The notes: generated by a model from the sequence alone, not told the origin. Numbered from the stretch's first letter, positions 35,956 through 45,652 are shown. The stretch is 64,000 nt of DNA from Candidatus Ruthenibacterium merdavium (GCA_019119935.1 DWWA01000037.1:51752-115751); one strand, 5' to 3'. Translations and numbers: made by a program.

Positions 35956-36366
35956 ATGAAATATTCGTTTCAGTTTTCCTTAGGCGCAGTCGGATACAGT
36001 TTCATTGAAATTTTGGTGCGCGGGTATACTCATTGGAGCATGGCAGTGCTGGGCGGGCTTTGTCTGATGCTGCTGTGCGGCATCTCTCGCCGGTTCTGCT
36101 CTTGGAACATCGGCGCGCAGGCACTGCTCGGCGCCGCAGTCATTACGGCGGCGGAACTTTGCGCAGGCATTCTGCTCAATCACATTTTGGGTTGGAATGT
36201 GTGGGATTATTACGCCTATCCCTTTAATTTATGGGGGCAAATCTGTCCTTTATTCAGCTTTTTCTGGTTTTTGCTTTGTGTACCGGTGTTTTTTGCGCTG
36301 CGTCAGGTTCAAAAATGTCTTTCTCCCGCGGTATCCGATCAACATAAAACGAGCGCGCCCTCCTAA
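35956..36366 (+). CDS. Small CmpB-like membrane protein
   Basis: A 136-aa protein with four hydrophobic segments (about residues 8-25, 30-48, 52-78, 92-115). The end of the hydrophobic part, YPFNLWGQICPLFSFFWFLLC, resembles the CmpB-type putative ABC-transporter membrane family, as in the larger protein at 20.5-21.3 kb. ATG 35956 has GGTGAT 7 nt upstream and starts MKYSFQFSLG; the ORF track start at 35938 has no site. Divergent from the glycosyltransferase. Function unknown. Confidence 0.6.
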   Translation: MKYSFQFSLGAVGYSFIEILVRGYTHWSMAVLGGLCLMLLCGISRRFCSWNIGAQALLGAAVITAAELCAGILLNHILGWNVWDYYAYPFNLWGQICPLFSFFWFLLCVPVFFALRQVQKCLSPAVSDQHKTSAPS

Positions 36367-36418
36367 AGCGGTATTGAATGATTGACGCATCGTGCCAAAG
36401 TTTTCCGTGATATATCCC

Positions 36419-36460
36419 GAAAGCGCAGTTCATCCTTTGAGGATTGGCTGCGCTTTTCAA
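36419..36460 (+). terminator. Probable terminator
   Basis: GAAAGCGCAG pairs with CTGCGCTTTT, with a nested CATCC/GGATT pairing, followed by a short T-rich tail. Confidence 0.55.
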
Positions 36461-36561
36461 TTGTTCTTACAAAACTGCTCCAGCGCACTCTGTCATGCAA
36501 AATCATGTCTTGTTTTCTTAAAAATTTCACATGTGACGGCGTCCGCAGAGATATTTTTTGA

Positions 36562-36590
36562 TTGTTCAACTATTTCTAATATGTTATACT
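36562..36590 (+). promoter_or_regulatory. Promoter of the sulfotransferase-like gene
   Basis: TTGTTC and TATACT are separated by 17 nt, about 105 nt upstream of the gene. Confidence 0.65.
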
Positions 36591-36591
36591 G

Positions 36592-36601
36592 GTAACGTTA
36601 C
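36592..36601 (+). promoter_or_regulatory. Candidate repressor operator
   Basis: The palindrome GTAACGTTAC lies at the predicted start point, one base after the -10 box. It has a central CG as LacI-type operators do, but matches the catabolite-repression consensus only partly. Confidence 0.35.
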
Positions 36602-36702
36602 GTTAATTTTCTTATCATATTTCATTAATTTTTTATAAAGACATCGTACTCTTTCAAAAGAGTCGCTTTTCTTTCATTTTTTACAGCAGAGAGGTCGATT
36701 TT

Positions 36703-38655
36703 ATGGATGAAAATTCCACACTGATTCAGCGGTTTGAGCAAGCAGTTTCCGCGTTTGACAGCGGCGATGCTTATTCCGCTTTGAATGAGCTTGTCGCTTT
36801 GTATCAAGAGGGCTTTCACCGTGAAGAAATTCTCACTTTTTTGAATGAGGTTTCGTATGAGCCGAACGCTGCCGAGATGAAAGCAAATTTTGAAAAAAAC
36901 TGCGCGGCACTGGCTCACTATCCCTTCGTACAAGGCTTCACTCCGCCGCCGTTTGAGGCGCTGTCTTTCCGAATTTACCCGGTTAGCGCAGAAGAGTTTT
37001 TTGTTTTCAATCCCAGTGCCGAAACGTTCGGTGAACGGAGGGTCTTTGAGAAAGATCCTTCTTTTGATTGCTGTTTAAAATATTTTGACGAACAGCGTGT
37101 TTTTCAAAATGAAACAAACGTTTCAAAACTTGCTTACCTAAACCGCAATATTCGCGCCAGTGAAGCAATCGGCTTTGAAAACCACATTTATCTGCATTAC
37201 GACGAACCCGACCGGTTTTATGCCCTGCTCTTGATAAGCGATTGGAGCAATTTGCTGGCCGAGAAAAAATTTGTCGTGTGCATTGGAAAAGATTCGTTTT
37301 TGAATCCCGAAGATTTTTGCGCGCGCTTTCAGGTGTCGTATGAAAACTGCACGCCCCAGCCGCCCAGCATTTCGGAAATCAGCCGTATGATTTTCGGCTG
37401 GAAAATTGCCAACGTGTCGGGAACTTCTTTCCTTGCCGATATCCTTGACTATCATCCCCGGCTTCTGACAATTCCTGATTGCTTTTTCAACGATTTTTAC
37501 CCTTACTACACAAAATACCTGCAGGGAAAAAAGACAAAAGAAGTGGTAAAGCATCTTTGTCAGCTCGATCACACAGCGCCCGAAAAATCACTTTTTCATG
37601 CTGTTACCACAAGCCAATCCTTGAGTGCTGCGAATCTTTCCGAAAATGTTCTTGAAGAATTAAACCGCGTTGATGCAAATGAGCTTTTAAACAAAACCGG
37701 CGAGCTTCTCGCTGATTGCGAAATTCCGACTGCCCGCGAGTGGATTACAGCAATTTATTTAGCTTTTTCGCTTTGCCACGGGCGCACCTTCACACAGCGC
37801 GTGACCCCCGCAGTCTTTATGTATCCGCACGACGATATGTTCTTTCTTGCCGGAGTAGAACGGGAACGCGTTAAGTTTTACCTCGATACGGTATGTTCTT
37901 TCGACGATTACAAAGCAATTGCCATTATTCGTGATCCCGTAACACAAGCGGGCAGCGTGATTCGCTTTATGACCGAAACGCATCCGGAAGCTAAAAACGA
38001 GAAGGGCGAACGTGTTTTTTATCCCTTTTACAGCTTGGCTTTCGGCTCGTTGGTTCCCAAAGATTATTTTTTCCGCAATGACCATGCCCTATGGAAACAA
38101 ATTCGCGTGGTACGATTCGAAGATTTAAAGCTGAATCCGAAGGCAACGCTGAAAAGTCTAACAGACTTTTTGGATCTCACAGACTGCGATACGCTTTATA
38201 AAACGACATGGTGCGGCCTTTCCCGCGCCGGCGTTTCGACCGACGGCAGCTCGTTTGAAGGGTTTGACCCGGCCCCTATTTATAATTCACACGCCAAGTA
38301 TCTCAGTGTATTTGATAAATACCGCATTGAACTGCTTTTGGCCAATTTGATGAAATATTACGGGTATCGCGCTGTTTATTACGATGGTCAACCGTTTTCG
38401 GAAGAGGAGAAATACACCTTAATGAAATTTCCTTTCCGGTGCGACGATATTCCCTTTTTAGCTACGGAAGAGTCCAAACAGCCTCTTTTAGACCTTGCAT
38501 TCCAACTTGTACGCATGTCTGTGATGTTTTATTCTAAGTGTGAACACACACCGGTAAAAATCCCGGATTTTCCGTTTGAATTTGAGCCAATCCCTTGGCT
38601 GAAACCGGATGAAGAGCTGCTTGTTCAACCTTTATATGAAACCAGAACACAGTAA
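36703..38655 (+). CDS. Large sulfotransferase-like protein
   Basis: A 650-aa protein without signal peptide. The first 230 residues are unrecognised: a helical start to about residue 70, then a mixed region with many aromatic residues. From about residue 235 a sulfotransferase pattern appears: NVSGTSFLADILDYHP like the PAPS 5'-phosphosulfate loop, IIRDPVTQAGSVI (residues 409-420) like the 3'-phosphate loop, and VVRFEDLKLNPKATLKSLTDFLDL typical of the C-terminal part. The P-loop lacks the usual Lys/Arg before SGT, so activity is uncertain. It heads a cassette with an APS-kinase-like gene, which would supply PAPS. The codon third positions are AT-richer than neighbours, a sign of possible transfer. 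Confidence 0.65.
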   Translation: MDENSTLIQRFEQAVSAFDSGDAYSALNELVALYQEGFHREEILTFLNEVSYEPNAAEMKANFEKNCAALAHYPFVQGFTPPPFEALSFRIYPVSAEEFFVFNPSAETFGERRVFEKDPSFDCCLKYFDEQRVFQNETNVSKLAYLNRNIRASEAIGFENHIYLHYDEPDRFYALLLISDWSNLLAEKKFVVCIGKDSFLNPEDFCARFQVSYENCTPQPPSISEISRMIFGWKIANVSGTSFLADILDYHPRLLTIPDCFFNDFYPYYTKYLQGKKTKEVVKHLCQLDHTAPEKSLFHAVTTSQSLSAANLSENVLEELNRVDANELLNKTGELLADCEIPTAREWITAIYLAFSLCHGRTFTQRVTPAVFMYPHDDMFFLAGVERERVKFYLDTVCSFDDYKAIAIIRDPVTQAGSVIRFMTETHPEAKNEKGERVFYPFYSLAFGSLVPKDYFFRNDHALWKQIRVVRFEDLKLNPKATLKSLTDFLDLTDCDTLYKTTWCGLSRAGVSTDGSSFEGFDPAPIYNSHAKYLSVFDKYRIELLLANLMKYYGYRAVYYDGQPFSEEEKYTLMKFPFRCDDIPFLATEESKQPLLDLAFQLVRMSVMFYSKCEHTPVKIPDFPFEFEPIPWLKPDEELLVQPLYETRTQ

Positions 38656-38716
38656 AGAACATATTTGCTGCAAAATTATTCATTAACCCTTTATCATTCT
38701 TATTCAGAGGCACTTT

Positions 38717-39876
38717 ATGAAACACGAAACCGGAACCGTATATTTTTTCACAGGCCTTTCGGGGGCCGGAAAAACCACGCTCGGCAGCTTATTTTACGAG
38801 CGGTTAAAATCTACAAAACCTAACGTGGTATTTTTAGACGGCGACCAAATCCGCCCCGTCTTCGGTGAAGACAGCGGCTACACTTATGAAGACCGTTTAA
38901 AATGGGCAGGGCGCATTTTCCGCGTATGCAAAATGCTTTCAGAGCAAGGCATCGATGTCATCTGCTGCAGTATTGCCATGTTTTCATCGGTTCGGGAATG
39001 GAACCGCGCAAACATTCCCGCCTACAAAGAGATTTACATCCGCGTGAAAAAGGAAACGCTCATGAGCCGCAACCAAAAAGGGCTGTACACAAAAGGACAC
39101 AATGTCGTGGCATCGACCTTCCCTTCGATGAGCCGCAGTCGCCGGACATCATCATCCAAAATGACGGTTTGGAAACGCCGCAGACGCTTGTGGAACGCTT
39201 AGAAGCGGCGCTTTACCACCCTGTTTATGAAAATTCCGTTGACAATGTGGATTACTGGAACCAATACTATAAAAACAAGCTTTGCTCCACACAGCCTTCA
39301 CCGTTCGCACAGTATGTTGCAACCTTGACCGACAGCGGAAAATCTCTCGTCGATTTGGGCTGCGGCAACGGGCGCGATACGGTTTACTTTGCCGGGCTTG
39401 GGCTGCAAGTAACGGGAGTCGACTTATCGGATATCTCGGTGCAGTCTTTGCAGGAGCAAAACATTCCCGGCGCACGCTTTGTCTGCGGCGATTTTGTAAA
39501 CCCGAAAGAAACAGTCGGAGATTCTTTTGACTATGCTTACAGTCGGTTTACCATTCATGCCATCAACGAACGGCAAGAGCGCACTTTCCTGAAAAATATT
39601 TACAGCCGGCTTCGGCCGAACGGTAAATTTTTTATTGAGGTGCGCAGCATCCATGACCCACTGTTCGGAAAAGGGAAAAAGATGGAGCGCAACGCATATT
39701 TTTATGACAACCATTACCGCCGCTTCATTGTGATGGAGGAACTTGTGCAAAGTCTGCAAGAGCAAGGCTTTCAAATTGAATATGCAAAAGAACAGTCCGG
39801 GTTCGCCCCTTACGGAAACGACGATCCTCCTGTGATCCGTATTGTCGCCAAGAAAGCCGCTGTCTCTCACGCCTGA
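38717..39876 (+). pseudogene. APS kinase-methyltransferase fusion, frameshifted
   Basis: Frame one from ATG 38717 encodes a CysC-type adenylylsulfate kinase: FFTGLSGAGKTTLGSLF (Walker A), FLDGDQIRP and NQKGLYTKGHNVV. There the frame breaks near 39106-39115. The family continuation GIDLPFDEPQSPDIIIQNDG is found in another frame, which then runs into a class I SAM methyltransferase (LVDLGCGNGRDTVYFA, GVDLS, RLRPNGKFFIEVRS) ending at 39876. One missing G in GTGGC (expected GTGGGC) explains everything; restored length is about 386 aa. It could be a real mutation, an assembly error or, less likely, recoding. Without the shift frame one gives a 161-aa truncated kinase. APS kinase homologues can also act on other nucleotides. 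Confidence 0.85.
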
Positions 39877-39921
39877 TGCTTCTCTCGGCTCCATGCGGCA
39901 CTATGCTAAAAATTGAATAAA

Positions 39922-39969
39922 AAGCAAACAGCCCCGCCCCGTGCAAAATGCACGGAGCGGGGCTTTGCT
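39922..39969. terminator. Bidirectional terminator
   Basis: AGCAAacAGCCCCGC-c-CCGTGC pairs with GCACGG-a-GCGGGGCTtTGCT. It separates the convergent methyltransferase cassette and pgsA operon. Confidence 0.85.
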
Positions 39970-39982
39970 GTGTGACAAAAAC

Positions 39983-40552
39983 TTATTTCGCAGTATTGAT
40001 AAAGCTTCTGTTGTCCCAAAGATACTTCACGCCGGAAAACAGCGTCACAGCCGCAACCAGCCAGCACAGCACATAAGTAATCACTTGAGAAATCAATGCG
40101 CTTTGCGTACCTGCGCCCGCGGTCATTTGTTCAATGGGTACCGCAAAGTAATAGAAAATGATGGTGAGCATTTGGAGCACCGTTTTCACCTTGCCCCACC
40201 AGTTGGCGGCAATCACCTTTCCGTCCGGTGCTCCTGCCGCAATCATGCGCAGGCCGGAAACGGCAAATTCGCGCGCCAAAATGATGACAACAACAACGGG
40301 ACTGCACACGCCGTCCACAATCATGTAAATAAAAGCCGTTGTTGTGAGCAGCTTATCCGCGAGCGGGTCGGCAAATTTGCCGAAATCCGTCACCAAGTGA
40401 TACTTGCGCGCAATCGCACCGTCTAAAAAGTCGGTAATGCTCGCCAGTGCAAATACCACGCCTGCGGCAAGCATCCAGTGATAAGCCGCCAAAACCATAA
40501 ATACCGGCACGAGCAAAATACGCATCATTGTTAATTTGTTCGGAAGGTTCAT
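39983..40552 (-). CDS. pgsA: Phosphatidylglycerophosphate synthase
   Basis: CDP-diacylglycerol-glycerol-3-phosphate 3-phosphatidyltransferase, an inner-membrane enzyme that commits CDP-DAG to phosphatidylglycerol and cardiolipin. The CDP-alcohol phosphotransferase motif D-x2-DG-x2-AR-x8-G-x3-D-x3-D is intact (DFLDGAIARKYHLVTDFGKFADPLAD). About five membrane segments occupy 189 aa. The start overlaps the rimO stop by ATGA. It is the last gene of the recA-recX-rimO-pgsA operon. Confidence 0.95.
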   Translation of the reverse strand: MNLPNKLTMMRILLVPVFMVLAAYHWMLAAGVVFALASITDFLDGAIARKYHLVTDFGKFADPLADKLLTTTAFIYMIVDGVCSPVVVVIILAREFAVSGLRMIAAGAPDGKVIAANWWGKVKTVLQMLTIIFYYFAVPIEQMTAGAGTQSALISQVITYVLCWLVAAVTLFSGVKYLWDNRSFINTAK

Positions 40553-41883
40553 TGCTCTGCCTCCTCTGTCAACTCCGCATACAAATCGTAAACATCGCTA
40601 TCTTTAATACAAACCGTATAGAAGTTGCCCGGATAGAGCGGCGTTTCACTCGCCACGCAAACCTCGGAGTCAATTTCCGGTGCATCGCCGCGGCTGCGGC
40701 ACAAATACAGGTCATTTTCGTCGTCGTAGCCGTCGCAGATCACCTGCATGACACCGCCCACTTTGGCGGCTTGAAGCTCGTTCATCACATCGGCCTGTGC
40801 ACGCATAACGGCCGCGGCACGCTCTTCGCGCACCTCCATCGGCATCTGCTCCATGCGTGCCGCCGGGGTGCCTTCCTCCTCGCTGTAAGCAAAACAGCCC
40901 AGACGGTCAAAGCGTTCTTCGCGCACAAAGGCGCACAGCTTTTCAAACTGCTCTTCGGTTTCGCCGGGGAAACCTGCAATCAGCGTCGTGCGCAGGGTGA
41001 TATCCGGCATTGCTTTGCGCAGGCGTGCCAGCGCTGTGCGCACGGTCTGCTCATCGCCCTTACGGTTCATCGCACGCAGCACGTCGCTGTCAATGTGCTG
41101 AATGGGAATATCCAAATAGTGCAAAACTTTTTTATTGCGCACCATTGCGTCGATAAATTCATCGGTAATGCGCTCAGGGTATGCATACAAAAGGCGAATC
41201 CACTCAATGCCTTCCACGGCGTTGAGCGCATCCAGCAGCGGCGCAATTTCCACTTCGCCGCGGTCTTGGCCAAACGCCGTCAAGTCCTGCGCCACCAAAA
41301 TGAGCTCTTTCACACCCTGCCCGGCCAAAAACTCAGCTTCCTTCACAACATCGTCAATGGTGCGGCTGCGCAGATTGCCGCGGATCAGCGGAATGGCGCA
41401 GTAGGTGCAGCGGTTGTTGCAGCCTTCCGCAATTTTCAAATAGGCATAATGGGACGGCGTGGAAATCACACGCGCACCGCCCAGTGCATATTCCTCTTTC
41501 GCGCCGTATGCCTCCACAGGCTCGGAGGTGCCGTTCACTGCTTCCTCAATGATCTCCACAATGTTCTTGTTGGATGCCATGCCCACCACGGCATCCACTT
41601 CGGGAATTTCCGTCACAATTTCATGACGGTAGCGCTCCGCCAAACAGCCCGTTACCACCACTTTTAAATTGGGGTTCCCCGCTTTTCCGGCGCATGCATT
41701 CAAAATATTTTCAATGGCTTCCTGCTTTGCGCTTTCAATAAAGCCGCAGGTGTTCACCATGATGCAGTCGGCCTCGGAAAGCTCCGGTGTCGTTGTGTGG
41801 CCTGCCGCCAACAGCGAATGTGCCATAACGTCGGCGTCCGCCTGATTTTTGGGACACCCCAAAGAAATGATGGCAATTTTCAT
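40549..41883 (-). CDS. rimO: Ribosomal protein S12 methylthiotransferase
   Basis: Radical-SAM methylthiotransferase that modifies an aspartate of ribosomal protein S12. The N-terminal MTTase domain starts MKIAIISLGCPKNQADADVM with further cysteines in NTCGFIESAK and TGCLAERY for the second cluster. The radical SAM CNNRCTYCAIP follows near residue 150, and a TRAM domain closes the protein. LGCPKNxxD and the S12-type pattern separate it from MiaB and MtaB. At 444 aa the length is usual. A GGAG site lies somewhat far (12 nt) from the ATG. Confidence 0.95.
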   Translation of the reverse strand: MKIAIISLGCPKNQADADVMAHSLLAAGHTTTPELSEADCIMVNTCGFIESAKQEAIENILNACAGKAGNPNLKVVVTGCLAERYRHEIVTEIPEVDAVVGMASNKNIVEIIEEAVNGTSEPVEAYGAKEEYALGGARVISTPSHYAYLKIAEGCNNRCTYCAIPLIRGNLRSRTIDDVVKEAEFLAGQGVKELILVAQDLTAFGQDRGEVEIAPLLDALNAVEGIEWIRLLYAYPERITDEFIDAMVRNKKVLHYLDIPIQHIDSDVLRAMNRKGDEQTVRTALARLRKAMPDITLRTTLIAGFPGETEEQFEKLCAFVREERFDRLGCFAYSEEEGTPAARMEQMPMEVREERAAAVMRAQADVMNELQAAKVGGVMQVICDGYDDENDLYLCRSRGDAPEIDSEVCVASETPLYPGNFYTVCIKDSDVYDLYAELTEEAEQ

Positions 41884-41902
41884 GGTCTTGCTTTACTCCT
41901 TT

Positions 41903-42538
41903 TCATTCATCATCCATAACGTCGCAGTCAATTTCCTGCTCTTCCAGCGCGCGCTCCACCGCACGCTTTGCTTCTTTGTAGGAAAATCCGCGCCTTGCCA
42001 AAGCCGCCATCACCTTGTCGGTCTGCCCACAGCGCAGCTTTGACAAATAACTTTTGCACACAAGGCGGTAGCACTGCTCGCCTTCGTCCGGCGAAAGCTC
42101 CTCCATTACCTGTGCAATCAACTCTCGGTGCAGCCCTTTTCGGCTTAAATCGGCAGAAATCTCACGCAGGGACTTTCCCTTTTCGCAAAGATATGCTGCG
42201 CGCCGCGCAGCATAAGCTTCATCGTCGAGCAGCTCCAGCCGGTTCATTTCCGCCACGGCTGCCGCCGCGGAATGTTCATCAAATTTTACGCATAGTTTGT
42301 CGTACAGTTCTCCCGAAGCATAAGCGCGCGTGGAAAGCCAGCGCAGAGCCTGATCTTTTGCGCGCCGTGTTTCGCTTTGCGAAAGCACCTGCTTGAGCTC
42401 AAACGCTTCCAGCACGGCCCCTTCCTCCAAGTGATGGCGCACCAGGGTTTCGCCGTCAACGGAAAACAAAAACTCTTCGTTTTCATCAAACAGCGCAAAG
42501 CGCCCCCGGCGCGTTTCCTTGATTTTGGAGATTCTCAT
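41903..42538 (-). CDS. recX: Regulatory protein RecX
   Basis: Modulator of RecA filament growth. A 211-aa protein built of three-helix repeats, rich in Glu, Arg and Leu, with the family pattern [37 protein letters not shown] and [11 protein letters not shown]. The start overlaps the recA stop (ATGA), so translation is coupled to RecA. Clostridial RecX proteins are often divergent, but the context removes doubt. Confidence 0.9.
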   Translation of the reverse strand: MRISKIKETRRGRFALFDENEEFLFSVDGETLVRHHLEEGAVLEAFELKQVLSQSETRRAKDQALRWLSTRAYASGELYDKLCVKFDEHSAAAAVAEMNRLELLDDEAYAARRAAYLCEKGKSLREISADLSRKGLHRELIAQVMEELSPDEGEQCYRLVCKSYLSKLRCGQTDKVMAALARRGFSYKEAKRAVERALEEQEIDCDVMDDE

Positions 42539-43722
42539 TCATCCTCCACCATGATGTCAATGTTGGCTTTAGGTGCGCGGGCAGGCTTTTCTGCCGGTTT
42601 TTCCGCTTCGGCGGGCGCAGGCTGCTCCGGCTTTGCAGGCGCATCATCTAAGCTTGCCGCCTTTTTCGCACCCGCTTTTGTTTTTCCCGCATAGAGCTTG
42701 TCGGCGTTTTCGCGCACGAGCGTTTCAATCTCGGCAAAGAGTTCGGGGTGCTCGTCGAGATAATTTTTCGTATTGTCGCGGCCTTGTCCCAAACGAGTTT
42801 CGCCGTAGCTGAACCAAGCGCCGCTCTTTTGAATGAAGCCGAGCTTCACTGCCAAGTCCACCAGCTCGCCGGTTTTCGAAATGCCCTGGCCGAACATGAT
42901 GTCAAACTCCGCTTCTTTAAACGGAGGCGCAACTTTGTTTTTCACAACTTTGGCGCGCGTGCGGTTGCCGATGAACGCACCGCTCGAATCTTTTAAGCCT
43001 TCGACACGGCGCACGTCGATGCGCACCGAAGAATAATACTTCAAAGCGCGTCCGCCCGTAGTCACTTCGGGGTTGCCGTACACTACGCCGACTTTTTCAC
43101 GCAGCTGGTTGATAAAAATGGCAACGGTTCCGGTTTTGCCGATGATGCTTGTCAGCTTGCGCAGGGCCTGGCTCATCAAGCGCGCCTGCAAACCAACGTG
43201 CGAATCACCCATTTCGCCCTCAATTTCGGCGCGGGGAACCATCGCGGCAACCGAGTCAATGACAATCGCGTCAATGGCGCCCGAACGCACCAGCGCCTCG
43301 CAGATTTCCAGCGCCTGCTCGCCGGTGTCCGGCTGGCTCACGAGCAAGGAGTCGATATCCACGCCGAGCGCCTTGGCATATACGGGGTCAAGCGCGTGCT
43401 CAACGTCGATAAAAGCAACCTCACCGCCGTTTTTCTGCGCCTGCGCAATGCAGTGCAGGGCCAGCGTCGTTTTACCCGAAGATTCCGGGCCGTATACCTC
43501 CACAACACGGCCGCGGGGCAAACCGCCGATGCCCAGCGCCAAATCAAGCGACAAGCTGCCGGTGCTGATGGCGTCTACCTGCATCGTGACGTTTTGACCC
43601 AGCTTCATGACAGCGCCTTTTCCGAATTGCTTTTCAATTTGGGAAAGGGCCGTTTCCAATGCGTTTTTCTTTTCGTTTCCCGCTTTCTTTTCTACGGTCG
43701 GCAAGGGCTTTTTTTCAGCCAT
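42535..43722 (-). CDS. recA: Recombinase RecA
   Basis: Strand-exchange ATPase and SOS coprotease. Walker [24 protein letters not shown], the L1/L2 loop regions and the [28 protein letters not shown] signature are present. At 395 aa it is longer than the 340-360 aa norm because of an Ala/Pro/Glu/Lys-rich C-terminal tail ([18 protein letters not shown]) ending in acidic DIMVEDE. AGGAGG precedes the ATG. Upstream TACAAT (minus) is a likely -10. I found no clear LexA box (GAAC-N4-GTTC) in the 125-nt gap. Confidence 0.98.
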   Translation of the reverse strand: MAEKKPLPTVEKKAGNEKKNALETALSQIEKQFGKGAVMKLGQNVTMQVDAISTGSLSLDLALGIGGLPRGRVVEVYGPESSGKTTLALHCIAQAQKNGGEVAFIDVEHALDPVYAKALGVDIDSLLVSQPDTGEQALEICEALVRSGAIDAIVIDSVAAMVPRAEIEGEMGDSHVGLQARLMSQALRKLTSIIGKTGTVAIFINQLREKVGVVYGNPEVTTGGRALKYYSSVRIDVRRVEGLKDSSGAFIGNRTRAKVVKNKVAPPFKEAEFDIMFGQGISKTGELVDLAVKLGFIQKSGAWFSYGETRLGQGRDNTKNYLDEHPELFAEIETLVRENADKLYAGKTKAGAKKAASLDDAPAKPEQPAPAEAEKPAEKPARAPKANIDIMVEDE

Positions 43723-43847
43723 AGTTGTGTTCCTCCTGTTTGATGCTTGAATGGCAGGGCGCGAATGTGTTTCCTGCTCTTTCTATCTATTGTACCTGAT
43801 AGGGTGTCCGATAAAAACACCTTGGTTAAAATTTCTCAAAAAATTTT

Positions 43848-44711
43848 TTACACGGTTTTCGCCGCGTCGTTTTCGCTCTTTCTCGCCATGACCACGCGGG
43901 GCAGCCCCGCCAAATCACGATGCAGCTGAATATCGGTATATCCGGCCGCGCGATACAAAGCAGCTACTTCTTCTCCTTGCGTTTCTCCGATTTCCAGCAC
44001 CATCCAGCCGCCGGGTTTCAAAAGCCGATGATACGCCGGAATGATGCATCGGTAAAATGCAAGTCCGTTTTCCGGGGCAGTCAGCGCCATTTTCGGCTCA
44101 TAGAACAGCTCCGGGGCAAGCGCCTGATACTCCTCTTCCGTAACATAAGGCGGGTTTGACGCGATGACGTCCCACGTTTCGGCGCTCTGATGCTGATGCC
44201 ACGTCAAAACGTTGGCTTGTACCACACGGCAGGGCGCACCGTGGCGCTCATTGTTGCGCTGCAGGTAACCAAGCGCCGCATCGGACAGCTCCACCGCCGT
44301 GACATTTACCTGTGCACAGTGCAGAGCAACACCGAGCGCGATCACACCGCTTCCGCTGCATAAATCCAGTACCTGCGCGCCCTTGCCCGCCTTTGCCGCT
44401 TGTTCGGCGGCGAGCATGGCGCAAAGCTCGGTATCCGGGCGCGGAATGAGCACCCCTTCCCCGACAAAAACCGTGAAATCCCAAAAGTCCCATTCGCCTG
44501 CCAAGTACTGCAAAGGAATTCGGCGCAGGCGCTGTTCGAGCAGACTGTCCAGCTGTTCACACTGCGCGGGAAAAAGCTCTGCATCCGGCGTGCGGCGGGC
44601 GCAAACACCTGCAATTTCAAGCATCTGTACGGCTTCAAAAGCCGCATCCTCCAGCCCCGCTTGTTCCAGTGCCTCGCGCAGACGGGCAGCGTATTCGCGC
44701 GCCGTCACCAT
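43848..44711 (-). CDS. prmC: Release factor glutamine methyltransferase
   Basis: Methylates the GGQ glutamine of peptide-chain release factors. A helical N-terminal domain precedes the SAM domain with GVLIPRPDTE, VLDLCSGSGVIALG and the catalytic NPPY (IASNPPYVTEEEY). At 287 aa it is standard. Its start overlaps the end of the DUF1385 gene by 7 nt, a common clostridial pairing; prfA, often next, is not here. A weak AT hairpin near 43828-43850 may end the transcript. Confidence 0.95.
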   Translation of the reverse strand: MVTAREYAARLREALEQAGLEDAAFEAVQMLEIAGVCARRTPDAELFPAQCEQLDSLLEQRLRRIPLQYLAGEWDFWDFTVFVGEGVLIPRPDTELCAMLAAEQAAKAGKGAQVLDLCSGSGVIALGVALHCAQVNVTAVELSDAALGYLQRNNERHGAPCRVVQANVLTWHQHQSAETWDVIASNPPYVTEEEYQALAPELFYEPKMALTAPENGLAFYRCIIPAYHRLLKPGGWMVLEIGETQGEEVAALYRAAGYTDIQLHRDLAGLPRVVMARKSENDAAKTV

Positions 44712-45652
44712 TCGCCCTCACGTCTGTCTTCAGGCAAAACGGGCTTCACGGCGGCAATCGCACATTCAATCATGCCGTCATCCGGCTCTTTCGTTGTAAT
44801 GCGCTGGAGCCACAGTCCCGGCGCGGAAATGGCCCTTGTGACAATATTGTCGTAGCGGCCGCAGATTTTCAAAATTTCGTAGCTCACGCCCATAACAACA
44901 GGCAAAAGCAAAATTTTGTATACAATGCGCAGGCTCAGGCTTGACCAAGGAATCACGCTGAACAAAAGCACCGACACCACTAATATGATTAAGATAAAGC
45001 TTGTTCCGCAGCGCGGATGAAACCGGCTGCACCGACGAACATTTTCCACCGTCAGTTCCAAATCGTGTTCATAGCAGGCGATGGTCTTATGTTCTGCACC
45101 GTGGTAGCGAAACATGCGCGCAATATCCGGCACAAAACTGATTGCCGCCATGTATCCCACCAAAAGCGCAATTTTTAAAATGCCTTCCAGCAGGGTTTTC
45201 CAGCTGCCGAGCTCCACCGCTTTGCTTAAAAGCCCGACAAGGAACGTGGGCACCACCATAAACAGAACAATCGCAAGGGCGGCACCCAGTACGGAGGAAA
45301 CGGTCATCAGCACTTGAAAGCCCTTTTCCCCCAAATGCTTTTCCATCCAAAGCTCAAACCGAGAGGGCTTTTCTTCCGCCTTTTCCTCTTCCGTCATGGC
45401 GATGTCAGCGCTTTTCATAAGGTAACGGTATCCTGTCACCATGCTTTCAATAAAGCCGCCTACGCCGCGTACAAACGGAATTTTCTGCCAAGCATACTTC
45501 TTTACGGGTTCCACTTCCGTTACAATTTTTCCCTCGGGGCTGCGCACGGCATAAGCAATTTTATGCGGGCCGCGCATCATAACCCCTTCCATCAGCGCCT
45601 GTCCGCCGACGGTCGTCTTAAAGGCGGCGTTGCCGCCCGAAGGTTGTTTCAT
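44705..45652 (-). CDS. DUF1385 membrane protein
   Basis: Conserved membrane protein of unknown biochemical role (315 aa), typically next to prmC in clostridia. It has the family start TTVGGQALMEGVMMRGP, four or five membrane segments between residues 105 and 260, and a conserved soluble motif RYHGAEHKTIACYEHDLELTVENVRRCSRFHPRCGTSF with His and Cys residues suited to metal binding. AAAGGAT precedes the ATG, which overlaps the stop of the kinase gene upstream by 4 nt (ATGA). Confidence 0.92.
   Translation of the reverse strand: MKQPSGGNAAFKTTVGGQALMEGVMMRGPHKIAYAVRSPEGKIVTEVEPVKKYAWQKIPFVRGVGGFIESMVTGYRYLMKSADIAMTEEEKAEEKPSRFELWMEKHLGEKGFQVLMTVSSVLGAALAIVLFMVVPTFLVGLLSKAVELGSWKTLLEGILKIALLVGYMAAISFVPDIARMFRYHGAEHKTIACYEHDLELTVENVRRCSRFHPRCGTSFILIILVVSVLLFSVIPWSSLSLRIVYKILLLPVVMGVSYEILKICGRYDNIVTRAISAPGLWLQRITTKEPDDGMIECAIAAVKPVLPEDRREGEW

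Larger units (their letters stand above)
36367..36702. other. AT-rich intergenic region
   Basis: Holds a probable terminator for the small membrane gene (36419-36460), then a promoter and palindromic operator for the sulfotransferase-like gene. No further gene is supported. The base composition falls noticeably from here to about 38.7 kb compared with flanking housekeeping genes. Confidence 0.6.

Noticed and set aside
40528-41667. Plus-strand 379-aa ORF antisense to rimO
   Set aside because: RimO has all radical-SAM motifs on the other strand; this frame has no ribosome binding site.
43723-43847. Search for a LexA/SOS box upstream of recA
   Set aside because: The closest match, CGAATGTGTTTC, has the wrong spacing and weak half-sites.
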